A DNA stretch of 64,000 nt from Steinernema hermaphroditum (Eukaryota; Nematoda; Chromadorea; Rhabditida; Steinernematidae): positions 16,802,001-16,866,000 of the forward strand of contig CM059622.1 in NCBI GenBank assembly GCA_030435675.1. The letters are read 5' to 3'. The position numbers were made by a program, and so were the translations under genes. Of this stretch, positions 1 to 12,200 are shown piece by piece; the stretch's first letter is position 1, and every line of letters starts with the position of its first letter. Below the pieces are notes generated by a model that did not search any database, was not told where the DNA came from, and saw only the letters and a list, made by a program, of their open reading frames with translations.

Positions 1-160
1 AAACGCCCCGAGAAGAAGAAGTTCTACTGCCATTTCCGAAGTTTTGCCGTCTCCCACATGCCCCGTGATGCGCGCCGTCTCCGACCGGTTCGCCATAAGC
101 GCCACAGGGATGAAGCCGGCTAAAACGAGACATCCTCTGTTTGTCTATTATTCGGTGTCG

Positions 161-407
161 TGCAAGGCGCAAGCCTTTGATTCACGAAATAAACTCGTAA
201 ACTCGTAAAACTCGAAAATTTTGCTGTTTGAGTAGTAAACAAACTCGTTTATCAGTCACCAACAGAAGAGCATTCTAATCTTCCTGTTCCAAAAACTCAG
301 TTTAACGGTGGTCATAAAGCCGTTAGGCAAACACCTCCGTTCCCGATAATGCGAGTTTACGAGTTTACGAGTTTATTTCTCGTATCAAAGGCTTACGCCT
401 TGCGAGA
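161..407. repeat. Inverted-repeat hairpin of the dispersed element
   Basis: Arms at about 161-214 and 353-407 are inverted copies of each other (both contain CAAGGCG(C/T)AAGCCTTTGAT and runs of ACTCGTAA). The right arm merges into the dispersed repeat at 353-965. It looks like two copies of the same element head lying head to head. No coding signal is seen. Confidence 0.7.
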
Positions 408-965
408 CGTCATATATATGCACAAGAACCATATTATCACTCCGTAGTCGCCGGTCTTCTTCTGGCTTTTCTTCTCCGTAGTCGCCGGTCTTCTTCTGGA
501 TCCCATCAGTGTGCGTCGGCATCAGAGTGGCGAAGAGCTGATTCCGGAGATGGTAGAGCACATCGAACCCATCTTCTGCTCAGGCGGCGGCGCGGACTTC
601 GACGTTGAGCAGCTTCTTCGGCGGCTTCCGCGGGCGGCACGGGCGACGACGACCGGGCGAAACGCGTTGTTGGAGGACAGCAATCGAACCGGGAAAAGTC
701 GGAGCTGCTGGATGCGCGGACTTCGGAGTTGCAACGCTTCTTCGGCTTCTCTGGCGGCGCGGGTAGAGTCGGGCGGTCGTGACGGGCTTTTTGGCGAGAC
801 GGTGGAACTACGGCTCCCTGGTGTTCCAGGCCTTCTGGGAGCCGGGTCGATCATTGCGGACAACAACGACGGCCGAGAACGACCGCTCACTCAACTCATT
901 CGGCTCAGACAGCCTCAGAGAGAGCGAGTGGACGACCCGACCGATCGCTGGGAACACAAATGAAA
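353..965 (+). repeat. Dispersed non-autonomous element, copy 1
   Basis: This stretch matches 20176-20673 over most of its length (TTACGCC head, the GGTGGAACTACGGCTCCC block, and an end reading GCTGGG(A/G)(A/G)CACAAA). Related fragments lie at 2597-3101 (inverted) and 44430-44970. An 8-base direct repeat GATAATGC at 345-352 and 966-973 may be the target duplication. Open frames inside it (for example 511-963) are not conserved between copies, so I do not call a gene. Confidence 0.7.
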
Positions 966-1461
966 GATAATGCTAGTCGCTGTAAAATGCTCGCTTCAGT
1001 TGATTTTCGATTTGCCACTCCAAAACGGTACAAGTTTAAAAAAGGTCTTAAAATGTGCGCTTGAACTAAGTGCTGTTGTAACTCAAAAAACGTCACACCT
1101 GATCCACTCCCCAATATGAGTACAGTAATGTCTATGGAGCACGGTCATCTTTCGTCAGCTCCGATAAGATTTTTGACAGTCGCGAGCTGACTGCCGGTGA
1201 GATTTAGTCGCGAAGCAAGGATAGAAGATAAGAAAGCGATCGGTGCCGCAGAGGTTCTGTTTCGATTATTAATTTGATCGGCTGCTCTGTGATCGTTTTA
1301 TTATGTACTTCCTCACCGGCCTTAGTAGACTGAAGACTAGGGGATGGATGAAACCTTCTTGCTCGAACAGCCCACAACAATAAGATGAAGAGCTTTGGGG
1401 TGGTCTAGGTAAAAAGGGGGATTCATAGATTAATTCGTTCATCGACGATGGCAGTGAGAAG

Positions 1462-1575
1462 CAGAGTTGTCCGTCGGGTACCCGACCCGAAAACCCGAAC
1501 CCGAACCCGACCCGAACCCGAAACCCAAACCCGAACCCGAAAACCCGACCCGAAAACCCGAACCCGCCAACTCTG
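1462..1575. mobile_element. Small hAT-type element made of TTCGGG repeats
   Basis: The 114-bp element has ends CAGAGTTGTC and CCAACTCTG (inverted) and is flanked by a perfect 8-bp direct repeat GTGAGAAG (1454-1461 and 1576-1583), the duplication length typical of hAT transposons. The inside is nearly all CCCGAA-type repeats. The same ends and repeat type occur in the 1-kb element at 51586-52602. Confidence 0.85.
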
Positions 1576-2596
1576 GTGAGAAGTGAGATGCCTGAGAAGT
1601 GATCGACGAAGCTCGAAGAATGGCGGCCACCGACGACGCGCCCCATCGGAAGACCGAGGACCAGATGGCGAGATGACTTCACGAAGAAAATAGGAACGCA
1701 ACGATGGCGACACGAGCAAGAGAAGAAAACCGACAACAATGGCTTCATATGGGGTGTGGATCGATATAATGTTGAAGATTCCACAAATAAATCGTAAAAT
1801 CGACGATGGCAATGAAAGCCATTGAGAATGCTTCAGAATTGAGGATCCACCTAGACAATTTGTGACAAAAGAAGTCTTCTGTGGGGTTGACATTCGAGTC
1901 AAAAAGCGCCGAGTCATCAATTCGCCTGCTGGATGTTGGCTTAACGCCCTGCGTGTTGAGAATGCATCACTCTACGGAGAATTGAAGGCCAAAACTAAAA
2001 ACAATTGTCGCGGTCCAGCCACGAAACCGTGGACGCTTTTGTGTCCTGGTTTCAATGGAGCTGGCACGCCGTGATGGACTAGATCAAATTATGGGTCCCC
2101 CAAGTCGCTTTGAGTCGAGTCGGACTTCGCCGAGCCATCGACTATACGTAAAGTGCCAACCTTCGTTTTTGTATGTTTTTGTGTTGAAGGGTGCCTTAAA
2201 GGTTATGAAGAACAATTCCGTGAGCGCCAATCTTGCTACCCGTATGACTATCGTGTCACCATTCAAAATGCCGTTAGACCATGGTCTACCTTGTGCTTAT
2301 TCGTTATGATCCTTATTAGTCATGCTTAAGAATCAAAAAGCGATTGGTCGACAGAGAGTTGCGAAGCTTTTACGTGTATGTCGAAAGTCTTATCAGATAG
2401 TTCACAGCAGTACACTATGACGTTTTATGGTCGGAGATAAAAGTGCATATCCGGTGGGGTGACCATCTACGACTTGATTAATAAACACTTTGCCACCTCT
2501 CTTTTGATATTGCTGTCCTAACATCATAGTACCATATCGGAGTGCAACATTCAAACTGTTGATCTTCTCAATCTTGATCTTTGTTCATCTGTTGCA

Positions 2597-3101
2597 TCAG
2601 TTAAAAGCAGTGTTTTGTGAATCAAAGGCATTTCGCCTTGCACGACACCGAAAATAGACAAACAGAGGATGTCTGGCAGAAGGCTTCATCCTTGGCGTGG
2701 CGTTCATGTCGAACCGGTGGGTGGCGGAGCGCTTCATGGGACTTCTGGGAATCGGCAAATCTTCAGCTGCGTTGGTTTTGTTGGTTCGATGCCGACCGAG
2801 GGCCCCATTTTGTCCTACGCACGCGCTCATTATTTGTTCCACAAGTCGAAACGAGAATCGAAAGTCGAGGCAATAAAGAGTTGATTACCTGAAAGCAGTC
2901 ATTTTGATGACCTTTCATTTGTTCCCCCAGCGATCGGTCGGGTCGTCCACTCGCTCTCTCTCTCTGAGGCTCTCTCTGGATATCACTTGTAGACGGCTTA
3001 ATTCCTGGCGTGTGACTATGTTCTTCTTTGTGCATATATGAGACGTCCTGCACGGCGTAAGCCGTTGATTCGGGAAGATAAATCGTGTAAAAATCGTTTT
3101 G
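2597..3101 (-). repeat. Dispersed non-autonomous element, copy 2 (inverted, internally deleted)
   Basis: The reverse complement of about 2925-3101 carries both the head (TTTTACACGATTTATC) and tail (CGATCGCTGGGGG) of the 20176-20673 copy with most of the middle missing. 2597-2700 resembles 100-190 in inverted orientation. 974-2596, between this and copy 1, holds only the small hAT element and no gene that I can support. Confidence 0.65.
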
Positions 3102-3322
3102 ATTACGAACTACAGGCTCGTTTCATTTACTGGATAGCTCCAGTGTCGAACACGCGCTTGATCTTCCTTCCCCATTCATGTGCAATTACGAAATCAATAC
3201 AATACAGAATGGATAATTTTACTTAGAGCAGGCGACAGATGTAGACAGACAACGATAACAATTAACCGTAAAAAAACGATTTGTACAACGCCAAACAACG
3301 GAAAGGCTCAAAGAGACGATTT

Positions 3323-6299
3323 CTACAAGTTCTTCTCCATTCTCGTCCTCCTTATCTTCTTCAGGAGCACTTGTTCATCGTACTTAACATAGTTACCGTG
3401 CTGAGAGCATTTGAATGATAAGTGTTTGAGCTGGAGCTTGCCACATTCACAGTACAAATGATCGTCGAATCCATAGCGAAGGACCGCACCACATCTGTTG
3501 CATTTCCACCTTCTAAAGAGGCTTTGATCGCACTTCGAATTGGGACACGGCAGCGGAGGATAGCCCATGTTTCCGGGACGAGTGAACTTTGTGATGGGTT
3601 CGTCGGAGTAGTTTACGAGATTTTCTTCCTGTTTTAGGGGTGGAGCAGTCGTTGAGAACAGCTGCTGGGATGCATTGTACGAGGGTGAAGGACCAAATCC
3701 TGCAGTAGGGCTCACCGCGTTCCATTGCGGAGCACCAGGTCGCATGGGAGCGTTTTGAATAGGGGCAATAGGCATGAAGGTGGGACGCAAATTCCCGACT
3801 GGAATTCCGGACGAAACGAAATATCCGGGGTTGGGGGCAGGATGCTGCATGTTCTGAGAAACCGGCTGAGCCTTGCGATATTCTTTTCGCTCAACAAAAG
3901 CAACATGGATGGCCATTGAACCAACCATCTTGTTGTTCATCTCAAGAACGGCCTTTGCGGCGTCGTCAACCTTCTCAAAACAAATGATAGCACAGCCTTT
4001 GGAGAGGCCATACGTATCACGCTTCACCTAGATCGAGTGCATGTTTACAAACAAAGAATATCGCATCGAACTACCTCTACGCTATCGATATTTCCATGGC
4101 CTTCGAAGGCCTCGCGTAAGGCGTCGTCATCAATGGACTCATCAAGGTTCGTGACCAGAACTCTGTTCTCGTAATGACGCTTCAACTCCATCTGACGTTC
4201 ATGTTTCGTTTGGGCGCGGCAAACGTAAAGTTTTCGTTTTGCTGCGATGGCGAAGCCGTTCATCTCAGCGATGACCCTATCGGCGTCTTCCGGCCTTTCG
4301 AACGCGACGAACCCGAAGCCTTTCGACTTTCCGTCGTCGTCCGTCATGACAACGCAGCTCGTGATGCCGCCAAACTTCTCGAACATCTTCTCTAGCTGCT
4401 TTTGGTTGAGCTGCTTAGCGAAGTTCTTGACATAAACGTTTGCGAGAGGAAACGTCGTCTCGTCTAAGTCGGCGTTTTCGACGACACTATAAGCGAACGG
4501 TCTGATTTAAAGGCAAACGGGTACCAAGACTTACATCGCGTTTCCTTCCAAAACCATGCCGTTCGCTTTCTTAACGGCTTCCTGCGCGCAGTCGTCATTT
4601 AAGTAACGGATGAAACCGTAGCCAAGGCAGTTGCCCTCCTCATCTTGGGCCATCTAAACGAACGAACGGCTCTTAGAAACGACGCTGTAGGCGTGCATCT
4701 GGGTAGTGTCAATCAGTGATCCTGATGAGCCAGAAACCAATCCGAACTCGTGATTGAGCCCGCCGACAACTTCTCTAAGCCGACAATCTTTAACTAAAAT
4801 TGACAACAACATTTGTATTGCCTTTTTTGAGTACTCTTCAAGACGCTTTTTGTTAGAAAGAAAAAGCTTACTTGCCGTGCGATGCTCTTCTGAAAGGTAC
4901 TATTGAAAGGCAGAAGTGTGCATAAAAAATTATGTTTTTCTCTGCTCGTCTGCGCTTTCTCGCACCGCCCCCTTCGAACGGTCGGAGCGAGAGAGATAAA
5001 TAAGCCATCTCAATTTTCAATTGTCGATCACTGCTCGTAACGAGTCCGGACTCTCGCGGATCTTGGACTTACGATCATTGGCAACAGTTACCTTCCAGCT
5101 TTCGATGCTCCCAAAAGAAGAGAATGCGTCATAGACACCCTTAGAATTGACACATTTGTCAAGGTTCTTGATAAGGACGTTTCCTGTTCCTGATAATGGT
5201 TTATCCATTCCACGTCGAGCCCACATGATCCGAATCGGCTGCGAATTCATCAGGGCAAAGTTCAGCGCGTCGAACGCACGTTGAGCTAATTAAATTTTGA
5301 AACGATGACAAAGAATGCAGAATCATACCGTCATCATGATGGATGAACTTGACGTAGCCATATCCAAGGGAACGACACGTGCGCTTGTCATGGCATATGC
5401 TCATGGAGACTAGTGGTCCGAATACGCTGAACTTTTGAATAAGCTGAACCTCGCGGATGTCGGGGTGAAGGTTGTAAACGTAAAGTGTACCCAAAGTAGC
5501 CAGAGGTTCAGTATTCGAATCAAGAGTATCACTTTCCGACGTCCTTTCTGATGCGTTATCTTGAACTTTCTGGCTGAGTTCCGGTAAGTCGAATACCTAG
5601 ATCGAGCAACTTTACTCCGAATTTCAGTCGTTCTTTACGTTTAGAGTTTCTCTTCGAGGAGCTTCAGCTTCAGTCGGCTTGAAAGACGTGGAAGCAGCTT
5701 CATCTTTACTCGCTTTTATAAATCGCGATGCTACCGTATTCTCAGTGCTGACCACAGTTGACAAGAGCGACTCATTTGCTCTGACGGCAGACAGATGAAA
5801 ATAACAACGTTCAAAAGGGTCCGACCCCTGAATATACTCTGCTTTTGTTTCGCTCATTAGAAAAGGCTTCAACCATCTCGTGGTGAGACCGAAAAATCTG
5901 AACCAGCGCCTTGAAAACGACGAGCGAATGCACGAAGTTTGGTTCAGTTTTTGGGTCTCGCCACCAGATGATTGAAGCCTTTTCTAGTGATCAAAGAAAC
6001 ATGTCTTGAATGCTGTTTTCCAAAGAATGCCCCACCTTCTGTGCGTGGAGCTCGATGAAGTAGGTGGTGTCAGGCCTGCATCGAAAAATACTGAACTGTT
6101 TTGGGTTGTCCAGCGGCTCAGTGGAGTTGCCTTCCGACACTAGCGCCCAGTGCTCTCGGTCGTTGATAGGGTTACAGCGATCTTTAAACACTCGGCGAAT
6201 AACGTCCGCCAAGTAGACGATCTTCCTTTTTGTTTCATATTCGAAGTGAGTGGCCTTAACGTTTCCCGGCATATCATAGTACACCACGTTGAATGACAT
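3323..6299 (-). CDS. Poly(A)-binding-protein-like chimera: N-terminal module, four RRMs, C-terminal zinc ribbon
   Basis: Seven exons (6299-6036, 5827-5639, 5596-5329, 5285-5073, 4643-4535, 4486-4075, 4027-3323) give 719 aa. Residues 1-88 are the alpha/beta module also found in the three genes downstream. RRM1 begins near residue 187 (LYVYNLHPDI, RSLGYGYVKF), RRM2 near 276 (VLIKNLDK), RRM3 near 368 (KGFGFVAF) and RRM4 near 470. Order and linker (VERKEYRKAQ, then a GYF...RP...W stretch) are those of cytoplasmic poly(A)-binding protein. The usual C-terminal MLLE domain is absent; instead residues about 645-695 form a Cys-rich ribbon (PCPN-x2-C, KCNRC, YGFDD, YCECG, FKC). The start was chosen as the ATG 20 nt after a TTTTAG acceptor. 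The acceptor used for exon 5 (CCCAAG) is weak but is the only nearby one that keeps frame. It probably binds RNA; the role of the added modules is unknown. Confidence 0.8.
5860..5984. mobile_element. 125-bp palindromic MITE with TA duplication
   Basis: The two halves are near-complete inverted repeats of about 46 bp (GAAAAGGCTTCAACCATCTC and its counterpart), flanked by TA on both sides, as in Tc1/mariner-derived MITEs. It lies inside intron 1 of the PABP-like chimera, about 30 nt from the exon 2 acceptor. Confidence 0.75.
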
Positions 6300-6865
6300 A
6301 CTGTCGCTGTCGAACTGATCTAAAATGTCGAATTTGTAACGATAGGCCAAAATCTTCCGATCACAAGTGGACTGCATTGCAGACCACGAGGATATGTGGA
6401 GCAAGGGCATGCTGTTTATCTAGCAAGGGCAGCCTGATTATCTGCGCTCTCTTCACAGCATTCCTCGCGATCTGACGGCTCGAGTTATCAGTTCTGTAGC
6501 TCTATAGTCAAAGCTCAAAGAATTACGAAGACAATCGCTTTATGAATTACAGATTATTCTATAAAATAACACACAAATGGATGATCGTTTCAGGGAAGGC
6601 AGATCGCCTCGTTTCATAAATTAAACGAATGGCACGCTAGTAACTCCTGCGTTAGCCATAGAAATGATCGATTGGAGCCCTCGATACGACCTTCCTGCCC
6701 GGTGATAACGTTCCGTCTCCGGCTTTTATGCTATGAAGACACTCAGGACCAAACAGCGGCGCCGAATTTGTTAAATAGGGCTGCTCTTCGATACTATTTG
6801 CCTTCCTATCTCTGCTTACACTATTTTACAAACAGTAGTGGAACCAAAAACGAGTCAGTGTTTAA

Positions 6866-7380
6866 TATCTATAAACCCGGCTGCGCGCGAATCCGCGCCC
6901 TCCAGGTACTAAAAGCCAATTAGCCTGTAACCCTGCGGGCGGCAAGATTGGCGCTCATGGATAGGGCTGAAGTTGGGGCCAAAAAACTGTAGCCCTGGGG
7001 CGGCAAGATTGGCGCTCATGGATAGGGCTGAAGTTGGGGCCAAAAAACTGTAGCCCTGGGGCGGCAAGATTGGCGCTCATGGATAGGGCTGAAGTTGGGG
7101 CCAAAAAACTGTAGCCCTGGGGGCGGCAAGATTGGCGCTCATGGATAGGGCTGAAGTTGGGGCCAAAAAACTGTAGCCCTGGGGGCGGCAAGATTGGCGC
7201 TCATGGATAGGGCTGAAGTTGGGGCCAAAAAACTGTAGCCCTGGGGGCGGCAAGATTGGCGCTCATGCAAAAAGCTGAAGTTGGGGCCTAAAACTGTAGC
7301 TCTGCGGGCGGTGAAAAACCACAGCCCTGCGGGCGGCAAGACACCATAGCCCTGCGGGCGGCAAGATTAGCGCTCATGTA
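6866..7380. repeat. Dispersed element copy with six-fold 61-62-bp minisatellite
   Basis: A conserved head (CCCGGCTGCGCGCGAAT...) is followed from about 6937 by about six tandem units of 61-62 bp (GGCGGCAAGATTGGCGCTCA...). Single-unit copies with the same head occur at 10243-10366 and 24447-24525, so the array is an internal expansion of a dispersed element. Long minus-strand frames here are translations of the repeat. Confidence 0.9.
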
Positions 7381-9240
7381 AATGGCTAAAGTGGGCAAAA
7401 AAATTGTAAAGTTTCAGGAAACTCGAACCGAAAACACTGCTGGTTACAAAATAGACAAAAAATCACTCAAAAACAGCAAAAAAACTCAAAGCCTAGCATC
7501 ACCAGAGAGATAGCGGAAGTAGAGCACTGCCATCTCAACTGTCTGTGTGGCTCATTGCGAACGTTTTCTGTTTGTAAGCGGGCGTTGTCGGGGATTCAGA
7601 GACCGTACTCCAAGCGTACTCCATTATTGTATGTGTAGAGAAACGTCTCCTGTAAAGACCTTGTGTCGCTTATAACCCTATTCCTTATCTTATCATCAAT
7701 TGTTCGTCGCAGTACATGAGAAGAAGACATTGGATTAGTTGGTCCTCGTGTGTATTATTTGTAAAAAAAATTTAAAAAACGCACAGCCGACTCCTGTAGG
7801 CCGTATCTGGAAATGACATCATCCTTCTAGGCAATACCAATGATGCATTCTGGACACCTGATGCTGATCGAGTCCAAAATCCACTTGAGTCACTGGACTT
7901 CTCCAGTCCAAAACGGACCCGCACTGAACTCAAAATTTTGCGCCTTTATTACCGATCCCCGCGAACGGCCGAACTTTTCCCTAGTATATATGGCTGGGCC
8001 CCAAGCCGAGCCTGAGCCGGCTCGTATTGCGAAATTCCGAGCAGCAATCAACCGACATAAAGACAGATTTTCGAACGGATTGAGATATTGGTTCTCGTTG
8101 CTGATAGAGAGTGTTGAGAAGTGGGGAACGACCGGTCTAGTGGGGTTCATCTTTATCAACAATCATATCCTTTATATGCACAATCGTAGACACAAAAGGG
8201 CGTCTAGTCAGTCTAGACGCTGGAGGGGGACTACTACCCAACAGAGAGCGCTTGTGAAGTTAGTGATACGCTTGGAACAACAATTTTCCTTGGAAGCCAG
8301 CTCCGTGCGACTCGTTCTGACGACGAACACTGATAAGAAGGCTAAGGTGAACTATAATTTTGATGACGTGACCCATTGAGGACTCTGGTGATTCATTGTC
8401 AGTTATCTCTCAGCGAAGAACACACTTTGCGCCGATTAGCAGCAGCTATGAATCTTCGATAGGTTAGGCATTGTTGGCTGTGCATCATTGTGCATCGGAA
8501 GCGTTCGACTGTGAAAGTCCGAGATCGAGCCCGAGCAGATTTTTGGGTTTCAAACGAGTAGTCAGAGGCTGAAGCGAGTCCATCACGACCACAGTCCATC
8601 ACAGTCCACCATAAAGGTCATTTTGGTGGAAAAGTCGGACTCGTTAGTATCAGTGAATCCATTGCAACTTCAAGGTTTTAATTTTCTATGTGTTCGTTCA
8701 CACCGGCTTTTGTAGGAAATTCTTGTTTTTTTCAAATTCCTTTATGTTCGTTTTTATGATGCTTCCTTACGGGTGGTTATTCGTCACTAAAACGTGCCTG
8801 ATGACAAAGTCCATAACCAAACCAAACTCAAAAGATCAAACCCAGAGTTTACCATCAGGCACGCTCGTTAGACATGTTATGAGCAACCACGAGACGAGCG
8901 AGAATCCTTGTGCATGCATATTGTGATAGGAGTGAATCAATAATCTAGTGACAGTTAAATGTAACAAAGACAGCTGCTGTCGAAATGATTAATAATCGAC
9001 AACAACCCTAACGAGCACGTCCTTATCTCCGTTTTGCAAAGGTGATTAAATGTTGGTCATAGTGGGGCCACTATGAATGCCCTAGCGCCTCGGCGCAGAT
9101 AACGAATTGTGCTGTTAAGGGCTAAAGGCACCAGTCGACTCTTTATTTGCCGCTTCACCGTGCGTTGTTTGCTGTCGACCCTGTATCGCCTCTCTTACTG
9201 ACGTCCCATTTTCCATTCCTGTCCATCCAGTCCATATGTT
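7381..9240. other. Intergenic region without a supported gene
   Basis: No spliced gene with recognisable domains was found. One 179-codon open frame (7840-8379, plus) has no family signature and no splice context. The last part is the presumptive promoter of the GTPase gene that starts at 9281. Confidence 0.5.
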
Positions 9241-9280
9241 AAGCATATGCCTCTAATCACAGTATTTCAGGGATTAAATC

Positions 9281-12200
9281 ATGAAATACAGCGTAGATTG
9301 GTACTTTCCCGACGGAACACTGGAACAAGATGTGAGACACGGAAGCCAACAGCTGGAGGCCGTTGTCCGCGACATTTACCTCAGGTCTCCGATGGGTACC
9401 AAACAACATTGGGCGAGAGTGTGGAGAAAAGGACCAAACGGAGTAACGGAGCCCGTTCTTCATTCAGAGTTTCCTCAATACTCACAGCCTGAGTTCCGCT
9501 ATAGTATTCAGTTTACCGAGCATCCTGTAAGTTGTTGTGTACATCACTCAATATGTCAAACAGTAAACGGTGATGCGAAGATTTAGCCGCGGAAGATTGC
9601 GTGATGCGCTCTCTGTCATAGTAGTGAGAACTGCTTCATACTAAAGTTAGGATTTATGTTGACAAGCGAAGCGAGCCCATGGATCATGCTGATGGATTTA
9701 TAGCGAGTCCTTTAATCTTGATAGCTTTATTTATTTCTCGCTTCCCTGATCGAAGCTACAGTACATTTCCACATTTAGTCCTTGTCTTAGAGGGAATATT
9801 CACTGCTCAATTTTCCATGGAACAACCATAGAACAGATTATTCAGGTTACATTATTTACATTCAAATTATTTACAGTTACATTATTTACATATATTTACA
9901 TTCAACGTTTTCAGGAGAAGGACGCATTAATGTTGGAACCATCTCAACCGTCACCAACCCGGCAAGCATCTCATTACGGTCCGGGTCCATATGGTCAACC
10001 GTCGGGATTTCCGCCAATTCAGCCGTATATGCAAGGTCCTCCTATGCCCTTCATGGGCGGACCTCATCCGCAAATGAATGTAAGTGCTGCGATATACGAC
10101 TCCAGTGGGAACGTGTGACCCGCTCAACGAACGCGCTTGATTGTCTATTAGTTTTGTCGATTATGCCTTTCTACGGAATAACGGGTTCGATATTCTTTTC
10201 AAATCGAATAGAATGCGAACGATGCGAATCAAATATTATCGAAATAAACCCGGCTGCGCGCGAATTCGCGCCCTCCAGGTACTAAAAGCCAATTAGCCCA
10301 TAGCCCTGCGGGCGGCAAGATTGGTGCTCGTGCAAAGGGCTGAAGTTGGGGCCAAAAAACTGCAAGGTCAACCGAATAACGGATTCGATATTCTTTTCAA
10401 ATCGAATAGAATGCGAACGATGCGAATTAAATATTATCGAAATTATAAAGCAAACGGACTCACAAGGGAACGGTCAATCATGCAACTCTAAGATCGACAC
10501 GAGACTAGGGGCGAACGGTAGGCCTAGATGAGTGTATCAACTGTACAAAATATTAGGTGCCCTCACGCGCTCTATGCCCGTCAGAAGAGATGCGATATGC
10601 TTTCTCACCGACGCCATATTAGTTTCTCACCGGTGATTCCCAAGTGACCCAGTGTATACTTAACGAGCATCAGGTAGTCGGATTGTGATTTGTCAGACGG
10701 TTACCTTAGGTAGTATGTATGAACACTTTCCAACCCAAACAAAATTGTGAGTTTAAGTATACACTGGGTCACTTAGGAACCATCGGTGAGAAACGATGCT
10801 ATGCTGGTGAGAAAGCCTCTTTTGACGGACATAGAGCGCGTTAGGGCACCTAGTATTTTGCACTGTTAACACACCCACCTAGGCCTACCGTTTGCCCCTA
10901 GTCTCGCGTCGAGCTTAGAGTTGCATGATTGACCGTTCCCTTGTCAGCGGGGAACTGAACCCCCGACCACCCGTGTGAGAGCCAAACACACTGTCAATGA
11001 ACCAGGACGACACCGCTTTTCTGGTCGTGAGGAGCAGTATACCTTGATACTGGTACTTTTTTTGGCTGTATACAAGAATTGTGCACATAATTCAATTCGT
11101 GTGCACATAATTCAATCCGTGTGCACATAATTAATCTCGTAAGAAGGTAAAGTTAGGATTTAGGCTGCGGCCGGACCGCAGAAGAGCTCTGTATTCATTT
11201 TTTTGGAACGGGTTAACATCCAGGCTTCGCTTAGGCAAACCTCGACTTGGCTTAGGCTCCGGCTTAGGACCACGCCTATGGATTTATTAAGACCACAGGG
11301 CTGGCCCTTCGGGCTCGCTTAAACATCATAGGCATAGTCCTAAGCCGGAGCCTAAGCCAAGCCGGGGTTTGCTTAAGCCAAGCCGGGGTTTGCCTAAGTC
11401 AAGCCGGGGTTTGCCTAAGCTAAGCCGGGGTTTGCCTAAGCCAAGCCGGGGTTTGCCTAGGCAAAGCCTAGAAGCAAGAACATCCTAAATTTACTTTCTA
11501 GCGAAGCGTAAAAACAAGAAAATCCTAACTTAACCTGTTTACGAAATTAATTATGTGCACACGAAATTAATTATGTGCACAATTCTTGTATACAGCCCTT
11601 TTTTTAAACTTTTTTAACAAAGAGCACAGTACCGTTCCCAACTAGAACAATTTGGCAATAAAAGTTAGTTTCATTTTTTTGAGGTTTGAGTACTGTTCCT
11701 ATTTGTGTTCTCGAAAGTCCGAAATTTTCACAAAAATATGACTTCAATCTTCATTTTCTCTGCTCGCCTGAGATCTCTCGCTCCGCTCTTTCTGAATGGT
11801 TGACAACAAGCAAGCCTATATATGATCTCATGAATGCATTTTCGCGCCAAGAAGGCGGGTTATCCTCCCTAATTCGATCCAGAAATTCGGCGCCACTGAA
11901 TAACACGCAGTATTATAGCATAATCGATTTCAGAATGCGTTCCATTATCAACAAAACTTCAATCAAATGAATAATGCGGGAAACAACTTTCCTAAGAGAT
12001 ATCAGAGTTCGCAGAACTTAAACTTCGGACAGAACGCTCCTCAAGGCAACGCTCCTGCCCCGATCACGCAGATCAGCCTGTCCGCGTCTGTCACGATAAT
12101 CTTGCCCGGCGCTCAGCCAATAGCTGAGTCGATAAACTTAACCCTGAAACCGCCACTCAACCCGTGGGGGATGCTTAACTACTTAACCAAGGGCCGTCTG

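Noticed and set aside
511..963. 150-codon frame
   Set aside because: It lies in a dispersed element, and other copies do not keep the frame.
6955..7339. Repeat-containing minus-strand frames
   Set aside because: They are translations of the 61-62-bp minisatellite.
7840..8379. 179-codon frame
   Set aside because: There is no family signature, splice context or paralogue in the window; it could be chance, so I do not list it as a gene.
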